64,000 nt of DNA from Chryseobacterium sp. 52. Its GTDB lineage: Bacteria > Bacteroidota > Bacteroidia > Flavobacteriales > Weeksellaceae. The stretch lies in contig NZ_PEEX01000001.1 in assembly GCF_002754245.1 (NCBI RefSeq), positions 930,001-994,000 on the forward strand, in the 5' to 3' direction. A program made the translations under genes and the position numbers. Below, one piece after another: positions 25,790-34,284 of this stretch; within the stretch, counting starts at the first letter, position 1, and each line of letters starts with the position of its first letter. The notes under the pieces are model-generated. The model did not search any database. It was given only the letters and a program-made list of their open reading frames with translations, and was not told the DNA's origin.

Positions 25790-26719
25790 TTAGTTTTTTT
25801 GAGAATTCCAAACCCATAAATCACCGTTTTTGAACTGTTTGCGGGAAATTTTATTCTCATTGGTAAGGTTTTGGAGAAGCTCTTTAGCTTTATCAAAAGA
25901 AATATCGGAAAGAACGGCGAATTCCTGAGTAGTCAGTGTAGGATAAATTTTAAATAACGTTTCCCAGTCTGCAGAATATGCCTTCTTACTTGCTTCAGGA
26001 TTGATTTTTTTGATTCTATGTTCAAAATCAGCGTAAGGTTTTACTCCGTAAAGAATATCTAATATCTCATTGTCTTTTACAAAAATTAAAGTCGGGAATC
26101 CTCTTACCCCTAATTGTCTTCCAAGATCAAGGTCTTTTTTAAATTCTATCTGTGCTGTAGATTCGTAATCTTTTTTATACTGTTCTACGTCTAATCCGGA
26201 TAATAAAGCGGCTTTTTCTAAATGCTCGTCTTTAGTGATATTTAATTTATCAAGAAAAACCATTTCACGGATGATTCTTAAAAATACAACAGCTTTGTTT
26301 TTGTCCTGCATCTGGGCTGCTTTGAAAGCAATAGAAGGAGGATATGATGAATTAAGAGGATCTTCTATCCATACACCGCCATCAATAGGCATTTTATAAT
26401 AAGGGCTTACTTCTTCCCAGTGTCCTGCAACATCACTTGGCTTGCTGATTCCTCCTGAGTTGTAAATATCCCAGGATGGTAACAAACCGCCCATTCTGTA
26501 GTCTACATCAACAACATTGTTATATTCCAGCTTAAGCTTTCTCAATTGAGGTTCTATTCCCCAGCATGATGAGCATATAGGGTCTGTAAAATAAATAATA
26601 TTGATTTTATCTGTAGCTAAGTCTTGTAACTGATCTGCAGAAGTTTCGCTCCCTGGTGTTTCAAGGATTTCGCACACTCCTTTTTCGTAATCGCAATTTA
26701 AAAGAGGATTGTTGTTCAT
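25790..26719 (-). CDS. DsbA-family thioredoxin-fold protein
   Basis: About 309 residues from ATG 26719 (MNNNPLLNCDYEKGVCEI); the frame continues to 26776, but the extension is hydrophobic and unlike the family. CSSC active site at C49-C52 in FTDPICSSCWGIEP and cis-proline in RGFPTLIFV mark a DsbA/FrnE-like oxidoreductase. The last 70 residues look like a small helical domain (LTTQEFAVLSDISFDKAKELL), possibly winged-helix. No signal peptide, so a cytoplasmic thiol role is likely, as in YjbH/FrnE relatives. First gene of the operon with the monooxygenase and aminotransferase. Confidence 0.85.
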   Translation of the reverse strand: MNNNPLLNCDYEKGVCEILETPGSETSADQLQDLATDKINIIYFTDPICSSCWGIEPQLRKLKLEYNNVVDVDYRMGGLLPSWDIYNSGGISKPSDVAGHWEEVSPYYKMPIDGGVWIEDPLNSSYPPSIAFKAAQMQDKNKAVVFLRIIREMVFLDKLNITKDEHLEKAALLSGLDVEQYKKDYESTAQIEFKKDLDLGRQLGVRGFPTLIFVKDNEILDILYGVKPYADFEHRIKKINPEASKKAYSADWETLFKIYPTLTTQEFAVLSDISFDKAKELLQNLTNENKISRKQFKNGDLWVWNSQKN

Positions 26720-26863
26720 GGTGTTGTTTGATTTAAAGGTAGTTAAAATTAAAATTATATATGTGATAATATCCAAAATAGAAAGTTTTTGGTTAACATA
26801 ATATGTATATACGTAAAGATATATCAGCCGGAACGGCTCATATTGAGAAAGCTGGAATGTAGA

Positions 26864-27481
26864 TTACTCCGGAGCTTTAAATATATTGTCGTCAGAATGG
26901 AAACCTGCTACACCGCCGCTTACGGCAAACTTCATGGCAGAAGCCGCAGTCATACCCACTACAGGTTTGATGTTTTTTTCTTCCGTAACAATTACCCATC
27001 CTGAAATAGCGTAGGAATGGGGCAGGTATACTGCAACGTAATTGTGTTTGTCAACGTCCGACATCTCTTTTTGGGTGAGAAAACCGATTCTCCAGATCTC
27101 CGGATTTTCGTTGGTTTTTACCCAGACAGGATCGTTGAATTTTTTCTTGTCACCTACAAATGAAGACATGACGTCTTTTGTAGGGGTATAAATATGTTTC
27201 ACCCCCGGAGTTTTCTCCAGAAGGCTGTCCATAGTGTCGAAAAAGAATCTTCCTACTACGAATTTATTTCCCAGATAGCCCAGAATCGCAGTCATCAGAA
27301 TTGTTGAAACGAAAACCAGCCCCGGAATTTGCTTGGCAACGGAAGGAATGATATTGTCAATAGCACTGACAATATACCAGATCACAAAGATAGTAAGCCC
27401 GATGGGACCAATAATAACCAATCCCTGAAAGAAATTTTTCAGGAAAAAATTGGCAATATTTTCGAAGGTCGGCTTTTTCAA
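26864..27481 (-). CDS. DUF502 family membrane protein
   Basis: A 205-residue membrane protein with two hydrophobic segments (residues about 14-38, GLVIIGPIGLTIFVIWYIVSA, and 52-70) followed by a soluble domain containing TPGVKHIYTPTKDVMSSF and YAVYLPHS-like text. This is the DUF502 layout. Function unknown. Encoded 22 bases downstream of miaE on the same strand and probably co-transcribed. Confidence 0.9.
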   Translation of the reverse strand: MKKPTFENIANFFLKNFFQGLVIIGPIGLTIFVIWYIVSAIDNIIPSVAKQIPGLVFVSTILMTAILGYLGNKFVVGRFFFDTMDSLLEKTPGVKHIYTPTKDVMSSFVGDKKKFNDPVWVKTNENPEIWRIGFLTQKEMSDVDKHNYVAVYLPHSYAISGWVIVTEEKNIKPVVGMTAASAMKFAVSGGVAGFHSDDNIFKAPE

Positions 27482-27503
27482 CGTGGATTTTTACTTTTTT
27501 ATT

Positions 27504-28082
27504 TTAACCGTGAATTGTTTCTTTGTTTCCGTAAGATTTTATGATGCTGGCTTCATATTCCAGCCATTCTTCCCAACGCTTATTGACCTTTTCTATATCA
27601 CCCAGCTCTCTTGCAAAACCTATAAAAGTTGCGTAGTGATTAGCTTCTGAGATCATTAATTCTTTATAAAAAGTTTTAAGCTCTTCATCTTTAATGTTCT
27701 CTGTAAGAACTTTAAATCTTTCACAGCTTCTTGCTTCAATCATGGCAGCGAAAAGTAATTTATCAACAATTAAATCTTCTCTGCTTCCCTGAACGACAAA
27801 TTTAGCTAATTCATTGACATAATCATCTTTTCTCGCTTTACCGAAGACAAATCCTCTTTTCTTAATAATTTCATGGACCTGACTAAAATGATCAAGTTCT
27901 TCCTGCGCAATAGCAATAAGTTCTGTTACAATTTCCGGATATTCAGGAAGCATATTGATTAAACTGATTGCATTTGTTGTGGCTTTCTGCTCGCACCATG
28001 CATGATCCGTTAAAATTTCTCCTATGTTTCCTTCTGCAATATTTGCCCACCTTGGATCGGTAGGAAGTTTCAACTTAAACAT
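27504..28082 (-). CDS. miaE: tRNA-(ms2io6A)-hydroxylase
   Basis: A 192-residue ferritin-like di-iron monooxygenase that hydroxylates the isopentenyl group of 2-methylthio-N6-isopentenyl-adenosine at position 37 of tRNA. Iron-ligand helices are visible: WCEQKATTNAISLI, AQEELDHFSQVHE, ARSCERF and SEANHYATF. The 2-methylthio precursor is made by MiaB, encoded at 57226 in the same window. Confidence 0.92.
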   Translation of the reverse strand: MFKLKLPTDPRWANIAEGNIGEILTDHAWCEQKATTNAISLINMLPEYPEIVTELIAIAQEELDHFSQVHEIIKKRGFVFGKARKDDYVNELAKFVVQGSREDLIVDKLLFAAMIEARSCERFKVLTENIKDEELKTFYKELMISEANHYATFIGFARELGDIEKVNKRWEEWLEYEASIIKSYGNKETIHG

Positions 28083-28157
28083 GTTTTGAATTTTTTGTAA
28101 AATTAAAATAAATTGCGATAATAAAGATTATTTTATTTCAAATTGGCTGTAAAAGTA

Positions 28158-29246
28158 TCAGGAAGCCGTTCTTTTTCTTAAAATCTCTAGAATTTTCCAA
28201 CCAAGGTCGTCCACTTTTTTTAATCCTGCTGCAATAATGAAGGCAAGAATAACATTTATGATATAAATTAAGATCATCAGCAGCCACCAGGGTATATTTT
28301 CCTTCACGGAAACGACAATGAAATAGACCAGTGAAGAGCTTATTCCCTGAGCGAAATAAAAAAAGATCGCATTCTTCCCGATATGGGTAACGAAGTTTTC
28401 TTTTGTGACCTTTAATCTGTTATAAAGGACAAATAATGTAGTGAGTGAAAATAGTGACCAGATGATATAAGGAATTTTTGGAGGGAATTTGTTTTTATTG
28501 ATCTTATAAAAAATCTCGGTGCCGTAGTACCAGAACATCCAGATTAATGCTCCTGCCACTATTGCATAGACAAGAGGAATCGCTTTTGCAGGGATCTTTT
28601 TACCACGCATTCTGTTGGCAATTAAAAAGATGGCGAGGTAGAAAGCGACATAACCTACCTGTCCTGCGGGATAATATTCCGGGAAAATGTTAAATAATAG
28701 TGTTAAAATAAGGCAGAGTCCTATGAACCAGTTGACATGTTTGGGGAAGAATCTTAAGATTAATACCCCGAAAACAGCTAAAATGAAATAGACTTTAAGA
28801 TACCAGAAGCTTCCCATGACCACGGGAAAAGTATCTGCGTTGGTATACTGGTGAAGATACCAGTTTCCCAGATTTTGCCACTGCGGAATATCGGAAACCC
28901 CGGTGGCAGTATATTTTGATCCAAAAGTCGAATAGAAATTCTGAAGCCATTCCATAGAGAAAAACGTTAATCCAAACACCTTGAAAAAATAATCCATGAA
29001 GAACAGGAATGTTACAAAGACCATATACGTGATCTGAAGCTTTAATAACCGGTAGAATGTTTTCTCTATGTTTGATCCGGAAGTAATTCCGCTCAAAGCA
29101 TAAAAAAGAGCAACATCAAATACCAGAGAAAAGACTCTTACTTCTGCAGGAATATAAAATTGTCCGGACCAGAAAGCAGTATGGATGAATATGATAGAAA
29201 GGGTGGCCATTCCCTTGGCAAAATCAATGTAGAGGTCTCTGTTCAT
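28158..29246 (-). CDS. acyltransferase family 3 membrane protein
   Basis: A 362-residue protein with about ten membrane segments. The start NRDLYIDFAKGMATLSIIFIHTAFW carries the conserved histidine of the acyltransferase 3 family (OafA-like O-acetylation of sugars or other surface groups). The gene stands alone with its own -7 box. The acceptor is unknown. A short soluble tail KKVDDLGWKILEILRKR closes the protein. Confidence 0.85.
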   Translation of the reverse strand: MNRDLYIDFAKGMATLSIIFIHTAFWSGQFYIPAEVRVFSLVFDVALFYALSGITSGSNIEKTFYRLLKLQITYMVFVTFLFFMDYFFKVFGLTFFSMEWLQNFYSTFGSKYTATGVSDIPQWQNLGNWYLHQYTNADTFPVVMGSFWYLKVYFILAVFGVLILRFFPKHVNWFIGLCLILTLLFNIFPEYYPAGQVGYVAFYLAIFLIANRMRGKKIPAKAIPLVYAIVAGALIWMFWYYGTEIFYKINKNKFPPKIPYIIWSLFSLTTLFVLYNRLKVTKENFVTHIGKNAIFFYFAQGISSSLVYFIVVSVKENIPWWLLMILIYIINVILAFIIAAGLKKVDDLGWKILEILRKRTAS

Positions 29247-29263
29247 TCTTATAGGATATGGTT

Positions 29264-29271
29264 CAAAAATA
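29264..29271 (-). promoter_or_regulatory. -7 promoter box of the acyltransferase gene
   Basis: TATTTTTG on the minus strand, 17 bases before the ATG; no -33 TTG seen. Confidence 0.4.
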
Positions 29272-29360
29272 AATAAACTTTGGGAGATTTATTGATAAAA
29301 ATGAAAAGAGGCAGAGCATGACTGCCCGCCTCCTTTGTTAAATATGCTAAAAATGAATGT

Positions 29361-30248
29361 TTATTTAAGATGTTTGAATTCTTCTGCAGAAATTTCTCCG
29401 GTCTGGATTTTTCTCAGTTCGTCCATGTATTGGCTCATATAAGCATCGATCTCTGGATTTGCAGAATTTTTGCCCATTTTGTAGGTTCCGTTTAATACTC
29501 CTTGATAATAATAGAAGAAGTTATAGTCAAAATTAGCCGCATTAAGATCATACTGTCCTAAAAGGAATCCTAGACGTACTGCAGATCTTCTTTGTGGAGG
29601 TGTTCCGTGGTGGTTTGAACTTGATGTCTGATAATCTCCAATGCTCTGTGCGAATTCATAAGCCGCAGCAATTTCTGCGAAACTGGTTTTGTTGAATCCG
29701 TTTGGTCTTCTTAAGTAATATCCTGCAAAACCATCTGCTTCAAGCTCGTTTGGTCTTGCCGTTGATTCATTGACTGAAGGAAGATTAAAGATGTACTGCA
29801 GCTGGTGACCATATTCATGAGCAAGGATCATAGCATTGACAATATCTCCGCCTTTGTTTTTTGCATCATAATAAATGGCGTAACCGTAGTAAATTTTCCC
29901 TGAAGAATAAGAGATGGCATTGTACGTAGAATTGAAATTGGATGCATCGTTTACAAAACGAAGAGTAGGATTGCTTCTTCCCCACATGCTTGCAATTTTA
30001 GTCATCTGAGCATTCATGAAGTTGGTGTCTGTAGAATTCTGTAGTGAAGTGGTCAATACAGAAGCTGAGCTCCAGTTTTGATCTACATAGGAGCAGCTCT
30101 TTTCAAGTTCTCCGGGTTGTTCGATCTTTGAATTTTCAGATTGAGATTCAGGAAGAACAGATTCTTCCATTTTGTCATCACGGCATGCTGTTAAGGAGAA
30201 AGCAGCAATAGCTCCTGCTAATAAGCAGAATTTGAAGTTTCTTTTCAT
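29361..30248 (-). CDS. zinc metallopeptidase lipoprotein
   Basis: A 295-residue lipoprotein (lipobox LTAC, cysteine 22) with a zinc-binding HEYGH motif at 144-148 (MILAHEYGHQLQYIF) and a distal ELEADGFAGYYL motif at 168-178. The spacing and the ELEAD-type third ligand resemble the YpfJ-type neutral zinc metallopeptidases, although overall similarity is unclear. Probably anchored in the outer or inner membrane facing the periplasm or surface. Substrate unknown. Confidence 0.8.
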   Translation of the reverse strand: MKRNFKFCLLAGAIAAFSLTACRDDKMEESVLPESQSENSKIEQPGELEKSCSYVDQNWSSASVLTTSLQNSTDTNFMNAQMTKIASMWGRSNPTLRFVNDASNFNSTYNAISYSSGKIYYGYAIYYDAKNKGGDIVNAMILAHEYGHQLQYIFNLPSVNESTARPNELEADGFAGYYLRRPNGFNKTSFAEIAAAYEFAQSIGDYQTSSSNHHGTPPQRRSAVRLGFLLGQYDLNAANFDYNFFYYYQGVLNGTYKMGKNSANPEIDAYMSQYMDELRKIQTGEISAEEFKHLK

Positions 30249-30368
30249 ATCAAATTTTTTTTGGTGATAGCGAAGGTATAAAATTATATCTTAAGTCTGA
30301 GCACTTTAATTAAAAAAATTATTCAAAACATAGTGATATGATTTTTTATTTAAAAAATACAGATCTGA

Positions 30369-30402
30369 TTGTAAGCTATTTAGAAATTTATTCATATATT
30401 TG
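30369..30402 (+). promoter_or_regulatory. rplU-rpmA promoter
   Basis: TTG at 30369-30371, 23 bases, then TATATTTG at 30395-30402, with the rplU ATG 30 bases on. Matches the Bacteroidetes consensus in both elements. Confidence 0.65.
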
Positions 30403-30432
30403 CACCTCGAAATAACTAAAAATTTATAAACA

Positions 30433-31008
30433 ATGTTTGCAATTGTAGAAATAGCAGGGCTTCAATACAAAGTTGAGCAAGACCAGAAGTTGTTTGTAAA
30501 CCGTTTAAAAGGAGAAAAAGGAGACAAGGTTTCTTTTGATAAAATTCTTCTTACTGTAAACGGTTCAATCACTGTTGGCGCCCCAGCTGTAAGCGGTATC
30601 ACTGTAGATGCAGAGATCCTAAACCATGTAAAAGCTGATAAAGTAATTATTTTCAAAAAGAAAAGAAGAAAAGGTTATCAGGTAAAGAATGGTCACAGAC
30701 AATCTTTAACTCAAATTCAAATCACTGGTATTACTGGTTTTGAAGCTGGAGCAAAGAAAGTGGCTAAAAAAGAAACAGCAAAAGCTGAGATTCTTTCTGA
30801 CAACGCAACTGTTAACTTTGGTGAAGATCATGAATTGAACTATCACTTAAAGAAAAACAACTTGTCTCAGTCTAAAGAAAACAGAGAAATGTTAACTACT
30901 TTAGGTAAAGCAGTTAAAGTTGAATTAGAAAAGAATATTCTTACTCACGAAGAAGTAGATGCTGCTATCGTTAAGAATATTGATCAATTTAAAGCCCTTA
31001 ACAAATAA
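30433..31008 (+). CDS. rplU: 50S ribosomal protein L21 with C-terminal extension
   Basis: Residues 1-103 are ordinary L21 (MFAIVEIAGLQYKVEQDQKLFVNRL, then KKKRRKGYQVKNGHRQ). The protein runs to 191 residues, about 90 more than standard, because of an appended lysine-rich linker (AKKVAKKETAKAEI) and a helical segment ending QFKALNK. Such extensions are known in flavobacterial L21. It precedes rpmA by 12 bases, the usual L21-L27 operon. Confidence 0.97.
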   Translation: MFAIVEIAGLQYKVEQDQKLFVNRLKGEKGDKVSFDKILLTVNGSITVGAPAVSGITVDAEILNHVKADKVIIFKKKRRKGYQVKNGHRQSLTQIQITGITGFEAGAKKVAKKETAKAEILSDNATVNFGEDHELNYHLKKNNLSQSKENREMLTTLGKAVKVELEKNILTHEEVDAAIVKNIDQFKALNK

Positions 31009-31020
31009 TCCAGTAATAAA

Positions 31021-31278
31021 ATGGCACACAAGAAAGGAGTCGGTAGTTCCAAGAACGGTAGAGAATCTCACTCTAAGAGATTAGGTGTGAAGATTTTCGG
31101 AGGACAAGATGCTATTGCCGGAAATATTATTATCAGACAGAGAGGTACACAACACCACCCGGGTGAAAACGTGGGAATGGGTAAAGACCACACTTTGTTT
31201 GCATTAGTAGACGGTAAAGTAGTTTTCAGAAAGAAAGCAAACAACAGATCTTTCGTATCTGTAGAAGCAAACGCATAA
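31021..31278 (+). CDS. rpmA: 50S ribosomal protein L27
   Basis: An 85-residue protein, [20 protein letters not shown] at the start, with no N-terminal cleavage extension of the Firmicutes type. [36 protein letters not shown] is the conserved core. Second gene of the rplU operon, ending before an intrinsic terminator. Confidence 0.98.
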   Translation: MAHKKGVGSSKNGRESHSKRLGVKIFGGQDAIAGNIIIRQRGTQHHPGENVGMGKDHTLFALVDGKVVFRKKANNRSFVSVEANA

Positions 31279-31302
31279 TCATTTAAGCGTTTTATAAAAT
31301 CT

Positions 31303-31331
31303 AAAACCTCGGCATTAGCTGAGGTTTTTTT
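31303..31331 (+). terminator. terminator of the rplU-rpmA operon
   Basis: AAAACCTCGGC/GCTGAGGTTTT stem with one mismatch, followed by seven T residues, 25 bases after the rpmA stop. Confidence 0.88.
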
Positions 31332-31394
31332 ATGCCCTATATCTATCAAAGCGTAAATATTTTCGTTAATATTCCAATTATAGTGAAATATTTA

Positions 31395-31455
31395 TATATT
31401 TGTTAACAATCAAATAACAAATCATTTGCGGATGCCGAAAAGCGAACAGAGTAGG
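31395..31455 (+). promoter_or_regulatory. promoter box and conserved leader block of peptide gene 5
   Basis: TATATTTG at 31395-31402 is an exact -7 box; no clear -33 TTG is seen. It is followed by an untranslated leader of about 70 bases. Within it, CCGAAAAGC (31435-31443), four bases and AGAGTAGG (31448-31455) repeat the block upstream of the peptide gene at 7369. Confidence 0.5.
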
Positions 31456-31477
31456 CAGTACATTAAAACAAATTACT

Positions 31478-31645
31478 ATGAAAAATTTGAAAAAGTTAAC
31501 AAAGAGAGAATTGAAATCAATAGGTGGTGGTGCTTTAGCATGTCCTCCTCCGGCAACGACCTGTGTGCAATGGTGTAGCTGGACGGCACAGCAACGATTA
31601 AAATGCAGAAATATGATTATAGATCCGGACCCGTGTCCATGTTAA
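31478..31645 (+). CDS. double-glycine leader small peptide 5
   Basis: A 55-residue peptide read directly from the sequence. Leader MKNLKKLTKRELKSIGGG with double glycine at 16-18, core of about 37 residues with six cysteines (C22, C29, C33, C43, C53, C55), a tryptophan pair around CSW, and a C-terminal DPDPCPC. It has its own promoter box, a leader sharing a block with the gene at 7369, and its own terminator. Same family as the four genes at 6.6-7.9 kb but 24 kb away. Confidence 0.8.
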   Translation: MKNLKKLTKRELKSIGGGALACPPPATTCVQWCSWTAQQRLKCRNMIIDPDPCPC

Positions 31646-31669
31646 AATAAATAAAGTTATTGAAAAAGG

Positions 31670-31697
31670 ATCCTTGGCGTAAGCTGAGGATTTTTTT
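31670..31697 (+). terminator. terminator of peptide gene 5
   Basis: ATCCTTGGC/GCTGAGGAT stem with a GTAA tetraloop and a seven-base T run, 24 bases after the stop codon. Confidence 0.85.
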
Positions 31698-31715
31698 AGG
31701 AGTAATTATTTATAC

Positions 31716-31750
31716 TAAAAAAAGCTCCTTGCTGGTTAAACAAAGAGCTT
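31716..31750 (-). terminator. terminator of the DUF5686 gene
   Basis: On the minus strand AAGCTCTTTG...CAAGGAGCTT forms a ten-base stem with one wobble, followed by seven T residues. Confidence 0.85.
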
Positions 31751-31755
31751 GTATT

Positions 31756-34284
31756 TTAAAATCCTACCTGGAATCCTGCTTTTACTCCAAACGTTGAAAT
31801 GTCCGGTCTGTCAAGGTAATTTCCTCTCCAGTTAAAATCTACCCTAAAGATCCTAAGGTTCCCGATTCCGATATTTTCAATCCCAAATCCATATTCAAAA
31901 TAGATTTGCTCGCTAGGTGCAGAATATTTAAATCCATCCACGTTGATGGCTTTGGAAGCATCACTTAAAGTTCCGTATGCGCTTCTGATAAATGCAATCT
32001 CTCTAAGCTTTAGCTTTTTGATCAAAGGGATGTAAGAAAGTATTTTTCCGTTAAAATGATGTTCAAAATGAAGGGTGGTGTAGGTATCAGCTACGAATTC
32101 ATAATAATTAAGCTGTGAAAATGTGTTCTGTGCCAGACTGTAAGACTGGTTTCCCGGAACCACATTCTGAAGGGCAAGAGGAACGGTGTCAAACGTTTTT
32201 CCTGCTTCAAAGCTTAAGAGCGTCTTACCCCAGCTTCCCATAAGTATTGGCTTATAGAACATGAACTGAAGTCTGTTATAATTAAAGTCACCGTTAAAAA
32301 GTCCTTCTATACCTCTTGTGTATTTCAGTATAATGGTTGGTGCCAGCGTGCCGTGTTCATATCGGTCAACACCTGTCTGAGAAAATTTAGCGCCCGGTCT
32401 GGCAATTAAGCTGACAGTAACGTGAGAGTCGTTGAGGGTTTTTCGTAAATCACCGTTTTGGTAGTACATCAGACTGAACTTTTCAGGATTGGCAGATTTG
32501 ATACTCTGTAAAGTTCCGTCTACTCTTACCTGGAAGTTTTTCCATGGCTCAATAGAAGCGAAAATATTAGTCTTGTTGATGGAGCTCAAAGAAGCATTCT
32601 CTCCTCTTGCAAAAAGAGTTGATGAGGCAAAAGTACGTGCCATAATTCCGTCATCGGTAGTAAGCTGTACACCTAGCTGCTCGATATCTCTTTTGGTTCC
32701 TGCTCCAATCATGAATCTGTTGACTCTGTTGAACATGTACCGGCCTTCAGCTCCGTATTTAACCTGTTGATCTTTGAATCCGTATGCTGTGTAAAACTGA
32801 ACTCTCCATGGATCGTTCTGCCCGAAATAAGTTCTTGCTCCAAGTCTTATTCTGTCTCCTTCTACTTCGTTTTTACCATAAATTGAGAATATAGGTCCTA
32901 TATCAATCCCTTTAAAAGCGTTATAATATCCTGATGCTAACGTTTCGTAGATTTTCACAATACGGTTGAATTTTGGAGTCTGCTGAAGCTTGTCAAGCAT
33001 CTCATAAACCCCTCGTTCCGATTTCGATAAAGAATCCGGTCTTGCTTTTACCCAATAGGCGTCATCTTTGTCTACAAACTTGTCGTCATATTCTTCCTGT
33101 TTGCGTGTAAAAACTTTATCTTCAAGAGGCTTGTTGAACTCATATTGAGAATAGTCAACGGACCGTTTGGCGATAATACTTTTGGAAGTTCTCTTTTTTG
33201 CGAAAGGAGTAAGTTCTATTTCTGTAATGAATTTTTTAGGAAGGAATGTATTTTCGTCTGGATTGTCATATTCCAGTTCTGTGGAAATACTGTTGATAAA
33301 GTTGACATTGATCTTCTGGGTCGATTTTAAAGTGGCACCCAAAACAGCGTAGCTATCCGTATCTATATAAAGGTAACCCTGGAAAGCTAAAACATCTTTC
33401 CTTTTAGGCTGGTATCTTATCTTATAGGCATTCTCACCATGAATAGAGATCGTATCTGTTAAATTATAATCATACGTACTGAACCCATTGGATCCGACAG
33501 GACTTGGAAATCCTATGTCAAAATAATTGAGCGTGTTATCGTAGATATTAATATCACGGTAGAGGTTTTTTGCGGTAATCGTAATGACCTGATTGTCCTG
33601 AAAACCTGATGTTTTCTGTGCAACCAACAATCTTTTTGTCTTTTTCCCCGGTTTGTTCTCTCCGAAATTTTCATAAATAGATTCATTCAGGAAAATAGGA
33701 AGCCCGATCTTTCCGCTGGCTGTGGAATCTGCATAATCGAAGATGAAATCCAGCTTATTGAAGATCTTTTTGCTCATAAAAGCGCTGTCCAGATTGTTGG
33801 CATCAAACTGGATTTTTTCATATTCTTTATAAGTGTAAGTATCGAATTTATCTAAGCCGTTGTTGCGTTTTCTTTTCCAAACCTCCTGCATGATGGCATA
33901 GGCTGGATTTTCCTTCTTGTTTTTATACTTAGGTTTTTCGTTGTGGATCACAATCTCGGCAATGGTGTTCTCCTTTTCCTGTGAAAGTTTCACAAAAATA
34001 TTTTCAGCACTTTCAGGAGTGATGGTAACGGTTTCGGTAGAGTAATTCTTTTTGGAGAATTTTAGTTTATAAATAATACTGTCCGACTGAACGCTGAAAG
34101 TTCCCAGGGAAGTTTTCAAAAAAGGTTCAGTATTGTCATTAATAAAGATATCTACACCTGAAATTTCCTTATTGGTTTTTGCATCGGTGATCTTGCCGTT
34201 TGCTGTATTTTGGGCATACGTAAGACAGGATATAAAAAGCAGAAAAAAGAGGTTGTAATATTTAGAGTTGTTGTTTGACATCAT
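31756..34284 (-). CDS. DUF5686 family outer-membrane protein with carboxypeptidase-like N-terminal domain
   Basis: An 842-residue exported protein. The signal peptide ends at about residue 24 (SCLTYAQ), then a carboxypeptidase-regulatory-like beta-sandwich follows (ANGKITDAKTNKEISGVDIFIND). The middle segment YAIMQEVWKRKRNNGLDKFDTYTYKEYEKIQ and the later barrel-like region are the DUF5686 layout, ending FGVKAGFQVGF as an outer-membrane barrel does. Function unknown; relatives are widespread single genes in Bacteroidetes. The second codon is also ATG, so the start may be 34281. Confidence 0.88.
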   Translation of the reverse strand: MMSNNNSKYYNLFFLLFISCLTYAQNTANGKITDAKTNKEISGVDIFINDNTEPFLKTSLGTFSVQSDSIIYKLKFSKKNYSTETVTITPESAENIFVKLSQEKENTIAEIVIHNEKPKYKNKKENPAYAIMQEVWKRKRNNGLDKFDTYTYKEYEKIQFDANNLDSAFMSKKIFNKLDFIFDYADSTASGKIGLPIFLNESIYENFGENKPGKKTKRLLVAQKTSGFQDNQVITITAKNLYRDINIYDNTLNYFDIGFPSPVGSNGFSTYDYNLTDTISIHGENAYKIRYQPKRKDVLAFQGYLYIDTDSYAVLGATLKSTQKINVNFINSISTELEYDNPDENTFLPKKFITEIELTPFAKKRTSKSIIAKRSVDYSQYEFNKPLEDKVFTRKQEEYDDKFVDKDDAYWVKARPDSLSKSERGVYEMLDKLQQTPKFNRIVKIYETLASGYYNAFKGIDIGPIFSIYGKNEVEGDRIRLGARTYFGQNDPWRVQFYTAYGFKDQQVKYGAEGRYMFNRVNRFMIGAGTKRDIEQLGVQLTTDDGIMARTFASSTLFARGENASLSSINKTNIFASIEPWKNFQVRVDGTLQSIKSANPEKFSLMYYQNGDLRKTLNDSHVTVSLIARPGAKFSQTGVDRYEHGTLAPTIILKYTRGIEGLFNGDFNYNRLQFMFYKPILMGSWGKTLLSFEAGKTFDTVPLALQNVVPGNQSYSLAQNTFSQLNYYEFVADTYTTLHFEHHFNGKILSYIPLIKKLKLREIAFIRSAYGTLSDASKAINVDGFKYSAPSEQIYFEYGFGIENIGIGNLRIFRVDFNWRGNYLDRPDISTFGVKAGFQVGF

